From Acidobacteriota bacterium (lineage in GTDB: Bacteria > Acidobacteriota > Blastocatellia > Pyrinomonadales > Pyrinomonadaceae), in assembly GCA_029777145.1 (NCBI GenBank), contig JAKOSS010000423.1, positions 1 to 5,822 on the forward strand: a DNA stretch of 5,822 nucleotides, given 5' to 3'. The translations under genes and the position numbers were made by a program. Each line of letters starts with the position of its first letter. Position 1 is the stretch's first letter. The notes under the pieces are model-generated. The model ran no database searches and was not told where the DNA came from. It was given only the letters and a program-made list of their open reading frames with translations. Positions 1-3,235 of this stretch are shown piece by piece.

Positions 1-183
1 ATCGTGGTCTGGCACTTCTACCACGTGATCTTCGATCCGGACGTCTATCCGCTCAATTGGGCGTTTTACGACGGCAAGATGAGCGAAGAGATGTTCAGGG
101 AAGAACACGAGCAGGCGTGGGAGGACATGAATCAGGAACAGGCCGAAGCCGTGGAAGCGACGGAAGCTGAAGCCGAAGGCTAA
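1..183 (+). CDS. C-terminal end of a cytochrome b-type membrane subunit (partial, 5' end outside window)
   Basis: Frame 1 is open from the left edge to a TAA at 181-183, giving 60 residues. The first 20 residues (IVVWHFYHVIFDPDVYPLNW) look like the end of a hydrophobic helix with two histidines (WHFYH), followed by the FDPDVYPLNWAF stretch that I recall at the C-terminus of di-haem cytochrome b/b561-like subunits related to formate dehydrogenase gamma or thiosulfate reductase b subunits. The tail (residues 30-60) is strongly acidic, Glu/Ala-rich and probably a disordered cytoplasmic end. In such subunits the b haems carry electrons across the membrane between quinones and a periplasmic partner. 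A multihaem cytochrome c gene lies just downstream on the opposite strand, which fits a respiratory role. Only the tail is visible, so haem ligands and helix count cannot be checked. Family assignment is from recalled motif similarity. Confidence 0.62.
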   Translation: MVVWHFYHVIFDPDVYPLNWAFYDGKMSEEMFREEHEQAWEDMNQEQAEAVEATEAEAEG

Positions 184-204
184 GTTTTCGGTCACCTCAA
201 AACG

Positions 205-241
205 ATGGCATGGCGCCGGGTGATGCGCCATGCCGTTTTTT
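205..241 (+). terminator. Rho-independent terminator of the cytochrome b gene
   Basis: The arm at 207-216 (GGCATGGCGC) is perfectly complementary to 225-234 (GCGCCATGCC), with an 8-nt loop (217-224). The stem can extend by a G-U and an A-U pair at 205-206/235-236. A run of six T (236-241) follows directly. It starts 22 nt after the stop codon at 181-183, as expected for an intrinsic terminator of that gene. Confidence 0.9.
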
Positions 242-525
242 CTTTGCCGATGATCGCGGCACGGCCTCTCAACATCACGGTAAATCGCCGTCAGAAGCTA
301 TTGTCTGCGTCGGTTCCTGCGGTTCCGCGGTCGTGGAGCGCCATCGATTGACAAGAATCGCATCGAGGGCAAGTGAACATGTCGGCGCAACGTCGGAATT
401 GCGGTCGCGCGGAGTTTAATTGGCAGTCCGCGCGCTGCGAGTTGAGACAGCCAGTCGTCGAAGCATGGGCCGTGGTCGAAGCCGTTCCGTCGTTCTGTGT
501 CGTACGCGATCGATGGATTTGTTCC
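242..525. other. Intergenic region between two convergent genes, no gene supported
   Basis: No reading frame here has a convincing start, ribosome binding site or recognisable product. Two minus-strand frames overlap it (about 298-579 from a TTG, and 291-527). One contains an MFTCPRCDSC stretch that resembles a zinc-ribbon pair of cysteines, but only one CxxC pair is present and the rest is low-complexity Arg/Thr/Ala-rich. The first of these frames also begins inside the hairpin region of the neighbouring gene's terminator. The one clear structure is a perfect 8-bp inverted repeat, CGCGCGGA (406-413) and TCCGCGCG (427-434), with a 13-nt loop and no T-run on either side. A smaller 5-bp hairpin sits at 245-261. 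A decayed gene is possible but not demonstrable by eye. Confidence 0.5.
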
Positions 526-563
526 AAAAGGATTCGGGATCTCCTCGAATGAGAAGATCCCGA
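526..563 (-). terminator. Hairpin with short T-run, probable terminator of the multihaem cytochrome gene
   Basis: Positions 534-546 pair with 551-563 around a 4-nt loop (547-550), 13 positions with a single C/A mismatch (543/554). Read on the minus strand the stem is followed by ATCCTTTTGG, so the T-run (AAAA at 526-529 on the plus strand) is only four long and starts about four bases after the stem. The hairpin begins 28 nt after the stop codon at 592-594. Position and stem strength support termination. The weak T-run makes it less certain than the other three terminators in the window, and it might work mainly as a 3'-end stabiliser. Confidence 0.55.
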
Positions 564-591
564 CTTTGGATCGAAACAATGCCGAACGGCG

Positions 592-2214
592 TTACTTGAC
601 GTTCGCCTTATGGCATTCGCTGCATTCGAATTTGGAGATGTCTCCGAGGTTCACCGGATGCTGAAACGCGCGATTCCCGGTATGGCACTGCGCGCATTGA
701 TAGCGGGCCTTGTCGCCGAGGTTGATCGGATGCTGGAAGTCTCCGTTTGGCGGTATGAACGTCTTGCCCTCAATGGTCTGGTCGAGCGTCGTATGGCAGA
801 TGTGGCATTCCGTCCGGATCATCTTGCCTTCCTTGCTCACGTGATTTCCGTCGTGGCAGCGAAAACAACCTTCGAAATTCAAATGCCCGATGTTGTTGAC
901 GTGACTCTGCCAGTTTGTGTTCATTTCCGGGAAGAAGTACGTCGAATAGATCCGCTTGAGCTCAACCACGGCCGCCTCGATCGATTGCGCCTTCGAAGCC
1001 GAAATATCCGGATAGGTCGTCCGGTAATAATCGGGAATGTCCTTCTCGATCGCCTTCAGCGCCTCTTCGGTCGAGTTGTAAGGCTTCGCCAGGATCTCGA
1101 CCGACTTCATCTTCAGGAACGGGAGTTCGGTATCCAAACTGCCGGCGGCCATGGAATTGTCGACCGCCTGATTCGGCGACAGATAGATATGTGACGGACG
1201 ATTGTGGCAATCCACGCAGTCCATTCGCCGCTTCGGCGCTCCCTCGATGATCTCCGGAGTCAGTTGAGCATCCTTCTGGTAATACTCAACGACGTTGCCG
1301 TTCTTCTCCTTGAAGCGAACCCAGGCGATATTTTGGCGTTTTTCATCGGTCGCGATGTACGTGACTTCGTTCGCGACGTTCATGTGCCAGTGGATGCCGC
1401 CGCCCTGGCCCGCGGTCGGACTTCCGCCGCCGGTCTTGATCAGCAGCCGGGCCTGTGTCATCGAATTCTTTTCGTCATATCCATAATGATTGAAGATCTT
1501 CATCTGCTCGCCGAAGAACTTCTCAGGCCAATGGCAGCGTTCGCAGATGTCCTGCGCCGGGCGCAGATTATGAACCGGCGTCGGGATCGGCTTTTGGTAA
1601 TTGCCGAAAAACAGCGAGATCAACTGCCGCGCGCCTTCAAGTTTGGACTTGACGTAAAAGTCGGCGCCGCCGCCGACATGGCATTCGACGCAGCGTACCC
1701 GCGCATGGGCCGACGCTTTGTAGGCCGTGTCCTCGGGCTTCATGACGTGACACAGTTCGCCGCAAAATGCCACCGATTCGGTGTATTCGAAACCGCGGTA
1801 ACTGCCGAACGCGCTGGCCATGATAAACACGAATGCGGCGCCGAGGAAGGTAAAAAAGAGTCGCCGACGCCGTGGTCCGCTCAGATCGAGGATCGGGTAT
1901 GCGGCGATCTGCTCGGGCGACAATGTGCGTCGCCGACGCCACTCGAACACCATTCCGACGATCATGACGGCGAATCCGACCATCATCATGCCCGGCAGGA
2001 GAATATAGATCAGAATGCCGAGATACGAATGTTCGGTCTTGCTCGACAGTTCGATCAAAAAGAGCAGAATGATGCTGATGATGCTGGCGACCGCGATCAC
2101 GCCGCCGAACAAGGTTATATAGTTCTGCCAAAGGCTCGGGACCTTGTAAATAACGGATTCGCTTTTCGGTTCCTCTTCGGTCTCGACTTCCACGGGTTCT
2201 TGATCTTCGCTCAT
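592..2214 (-). CDS. Membrane-anchored octahaem c-type cytochrome, NapC/NirT-like
   Basis: A 540-residue membrane cytochrome predicted to pass electrons between the quinone pool and periplasmic partners; the exact partner is unknown. Residues 1-25 are acidic and probably cytoplasmic. Hydrophobic helices lie at about 33-56, 64-90 and 119-137. Arg clusters at 93-96 and 115-118 place the loop between helices 2 and 3 in the cytoplasm and everything after helix 3 in the periplasm. Haem sites are a CX3CH at 151-156 (CGELCHVMKPE, the NapC-type first site with a nearby Met) and CXXCH at 175, 224, 333, 450, 470, 507 and 531, eight in all. The first three sites form the NapC/NirT-like part. The last two lie in tandem 24-residue modules. 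NapC and NrfH are much shorter, with one helix and four haems, so this is an extended relative. ATG at 2214 is chosen because GGA (2224-2226) precedes it by nine bases. An in-frame TTG at 2259 would add 15 unremarkable residues. Family placement is firm; substrate is not. Confidence 0.88.
   Translation of the reverse strand: MSEDQEPVEVETEEEPKSESVIYKVPSLWQNYITLFGGVIAVASIISIILLFLIELSSKTEHSYLGILIYILLPGMMMVGFAVMIVGMVFEWRRRRTLSPEQIAAYPILDLSGPRRRRLFFTFLGAAFVFIMASAFGSYRGFEYTESVAFCGELCHVMKPEDTAYKASAHARVRCVECHVGGGADFYVKSKLEGARQLISLFFGNYQKPIPTPVHNLRPAQDICERCHWPEKFFGEQMKIFNHYGYDEKNSMTQARLLIKTGGGSPTAGQGGGIHWHMNVANEVTYIATDEKRQNIAWVRFKEKNGNVVEYYQKDAQLTPEIIEGAPKRRMDCVDCHNRPSHIYLSPNQAVDNSMAAGSLDTELPFLKMKSVEILAKPYNSTEEALKAIEKDIPDYYRTTYPDISASKAQSIEAAVVELKRIYSTYFFPEMNTNWQSHVNNIGHLNFEGCFRCHDGNHVSKEGKMIRTECHICHTTLDQTIEGKTFIPPNGDFQHPINLGDKARYQCAQCHTGNRAFQHPVNLGDISKFECSECHKANVK
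595..738 (-). repeat. Tandem 24-residue haem-binding module at the cytochrome C-terminus
   Basis: Residues 493-516 and 517-540 of the octahaem cytochrome are two adjacent copies of the pattern FQHP-x-NLGD-x5-CxxCH-xx-N-xx, identical at 12 of 24 positions. Each copy is 72 bp (667-738 and 595-666). Each carries one CXXCH and an upstream His in FQHP that could serve as the distal haem ligand. The copies have diverged, so the duplication is not recent. Confidence 0.85.
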
Positions 2215-2400
2215 AAGTCTTTTTCCAGTGCTGGTTTGTACAGACCTCGCTACTTGCAAATCCCGAGCCTCAGCCGCGAGCTTTTCTCGCTTTTTCCGAA
2301 CTGCGGTGCGGGAACCGAATCAAAATTCCGGTTGTTCGATTGACATCGCTGCGAGTTGCCAAAACCTGGGTAATTGTAATGCGCCGATTGCGGCCGGTAC

Positions 2401-2416
2401 AGTGATGAATGTCACA
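2401..2416. promoter_or_regulatory. CRP/FNR-family-like operator palindrome
   Basis: AGTGA-TGAATG-TCACA matches the TGTGA-N6-TCACA half-site arrangement at 9 of 10 positions; C2400 and G2417 add a flanking complementary pair. It lies 187 bp before the octahaem cytochrome start and 242 bp before the monohaem cytochrome start, so it could serve either gene. CRP/FNR-family regulators commonly control respiratory genes, which fits, but no regulator gene is in the window. It could instead be an enhancer site for a sigma-54 activator, or chance. Confidence 0.4.
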
Positions 2417-2585
2417 GGTCACGCTTCTCGTCGCATCCGAAATCGGAAACATTTAGCCGGGTTCATTAAACGCGTTTCAGCAGCGTGGCGGTGGGTGCGG
2501 AAATCTTCGCGGGAGAAACGCGCAATCTGCGGAATCTTGTTTGGAAAACCGCTTCGCAATGTCCGAAAATCCCGCACGGAGTTTT

Positions 2586-2601
2586 GGGCACGGGTGTTGC
2601 G
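2586..2601 (+). promoter_or_regulatory. Candidate sigma-54 (-24/-12) promoter of the monohaem cytochrome c gene
   Basis: The sequence GGGCACGGGTGTTGCG aligns to the sigma-54 consensus TGGCACGrNNNTTGCW with differences only at the first (T to G) and last (W to G) positions. The essential GG and GC dinucleotides have the correct spacing. Transcription would start near 2612, giving a leader of about 46 nt that contains the ribosome binding site at 2644-2652. No sigma-70 promoter of comparable quality was seen for this gene. RpoN and its activator are not in the window, so use of the site is inferred. Confidence 0.5.
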
Positions 2602-2643
2602 AGTGTGTCAGGCGTCCCAACGAAAAAGGGTGGGCCAGTTTAG

Positions 2644-2652
2644 AAAGAGGAG
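2644..2652 (+). promoter_or_regulatory. Strong Shine-Dalgarno sequence fixing the monohaem cytochrome start
   Basis: AAAGAGGAG ends five bases before ATG 2658 and eight bases before the adjacent ATG 2661. It selects this start region over the in-frame ATG at 2541, which would put 39 non-secretory residues before the signal peptide. Confidence 0.85.
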
Positions 2653-2657
2653 TAAAA

Positions 2658-2993
2658 ATGATGACGATCAATCGAATCAAACTAATCATCGCGGCAATCA
2701 TGATCTTTCCCCTGATGGCGATAACAGTTTTCCATAACCAGACCGTGAGCGGCGCCACGAACTTTGACGACGCAGCCACGACGTACAAGGCAAAGTGCGC
2801 CATGTGCCATGGTCAGACCGCCGAAAAGAAGTTCGACGCAACCAAAGCCGACGACGTGCTGATCGAAACAGTGCTCAAGGGCAAGGCCGACGCCAAACCG
2901 GCGATGCCGGCCTACGAAACAAAAGGACTTACGAAGGATGACGCGACCGCACTTGTGGCGCACATGAAGAGCCTTCGCGCACCGGCTGAATAA
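2658..2993 (+). CDS. Small exported monohaem cytochrome c (class I)
   Basis: A 111-residue soluble electron carrier of the periplasm, or possibly membrane-tethered if the leader is not cut. Residues 1-8 carry Arg6 and Lys8, residues 9-25 are a hydrophobic core, and VSGA (30-33) is a plausible signal peptidase I site, leaving about 78 residues. The haem motif is CAMCH (47-51). Met83 in KPAMPAYE is the expected sixth ligand, and GLTKDDATALVAHMKSL (90-106) is the typical C-terminal helix. It fits the short cytochrome c/cbb3-type domain; the segment after CHG lacks the common GxDG pattern. The start is set by AAAGAGGAG; ATG 2661 would work equally well. It faces away from the octahaem cytochrome gene and shares its upstream region, and a sigma-54-like promoter sits about 60 nt upstream. 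A role as electron shuttle for the neighbouring membrane cytochromes is inferred from location only. Confidence 0.9.
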   Translation: MMTINRIKLIIAAIMIFPLMAITVFHNQTVSGATNFDDAATTYKAKCAMCHGQTAEKKFDATKADDVLIETVLKGKADAKPAMPAYETKGLTKDDATALVAHMKSLRAPAE

Positions 2994-3028
2994 CGACAAT
3001 TTTCTCTGCCATAGTGTCCCTCCTTATA

Positions 3029-3064
3029 GCGGCGTACCGGGCGTTCCGGCACGCCGCCTTTTTT
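3029..3064 (+). terminator. Rho-independent terminator of the monohaem cytochrome c gene
   Basis: GCGGCGT (3029-3035) pairs with ACGCCGC (3051-3057). After one A/C mismatch, CCGG (3037-3040) pairs with CCGG (3046-3049) around the loop GCGTT. Six T follow at 3059-3064. The stem starts 36 nt after the stop codon. Confidence 0.9.
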
Positions 3065-3180
3065 GTCACCGACGATCACGGGCTCCTCAGATTTTGAATC
3101 GCATGCAATACGACTTTCCGGCAAGCAGTGAGGCGATTGCGCTTCGGTGAACAACGGTTGAAAGCGGAAAGTTTTGCAAC

Positions 3181-3208
3181 AAAAAGGGCGGAGCCGATCG
3201 GCCCCGCC
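3181..3208 (-). terminator. Rho-independent terminator of the pyruvate phosphate dikinase gene
   Basis: On the minus strand GGCGGGGCC (3208-3200) pairs with GGCTCCGCC (3195-3187) around a GATC loop and runs into CTTTTT (3186-3181). The pair at 3192/3203 is a G-U wobble in the minus-strand RNA but an A-C mismatch in plus-strand RNA, which favours the minus orientation. It lies 28 nt beyond the gene's stop codon. Confidence 0.88.
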
Positions 3209-3235
3209 TTCTTTCTTCCGTCATGTTTCGGCAGT

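Larger units (their letters stand above)
2215..2657. promoter_or_regulatory. Divergent intergenic region between octahaem and monohaem cytochrome genes
   Basis: These 443 bp separate the start codons of two divergently transcribed cytochrome genes and must contain both promoters unless transcription enters from elsewhere. I see a sigma-54-like element (2586-2601) and a CRP/FNR-like palindrome (2401-2416), listed separately. There is also a perfect 10-bp palindrome AAACGCGTTT at 2468-2477, whose AAACGCG half recurs at 2516-2522. No convincing sigma-70 -35/-10 pair was found for the minus-strand gene. Frames that cross this region are read-through extensions of the neighbouring genes' antisense or upstream sequence and lack any protein signature. 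Confidence 0.6.

Noticed and set aside
210..419. A 69-residue plus-strand frame after the cytochrome b gene
   Set aside because: Its start lies inside the terminator stem at 205-241, there is no ribosome binding site, and the product has no recognisable feature.
291..579. Minus-strand frames with an MFTCPRCDSC stretch, a possible small zinc-ribbon gene or remnant
   Set aside because: Only one CxxC pair is present, with no second pair to complete a zinc site. The start is TTG or poorly placed, composition is erratic, and the frame overlaps the neighbouring gene's terminator hairpin.
2215..2259. TTG-started N-terminal extension of the octahaem cytochrome (15 residues)
   Set aside because: ATG 2214 has a GGA nine bases upstream and begins a typical acidic cytoplasmic N-terminus. 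The TTG extension adds residues without a pattern and has no better ribosome binding site.
1204..2343. A 379-residue plus-strand open frame, with a second at 610-1194, antisense to the octahaem cytochrome
   Set aside because: The opposite strand encodes eight haem motifs and three membrane helices. These frames are His/Asp/Arg-rich with no recognisable domain, and the longer one runs into the intergenic region.
2340..2345. A perfect TTGACA -35 hexamer on the plus strand
   Set aside because: At 16-18 bp spacing there is only AACCTG-like sequence. The nearest AT-rich TAATTGTAAT is about 25 bp away, too far for a sigma-70 promoter.
2541..2657. Upstream start for the monohaem cytochrome c at ATG 2541
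   Set aside because: It would put 39 residues, including a CCEC stretch, before the signal peptide. The strong AAAGAGGAG is positioned for ATG 2658/2661, and the sigma-54-like element would fall inside the coding part.
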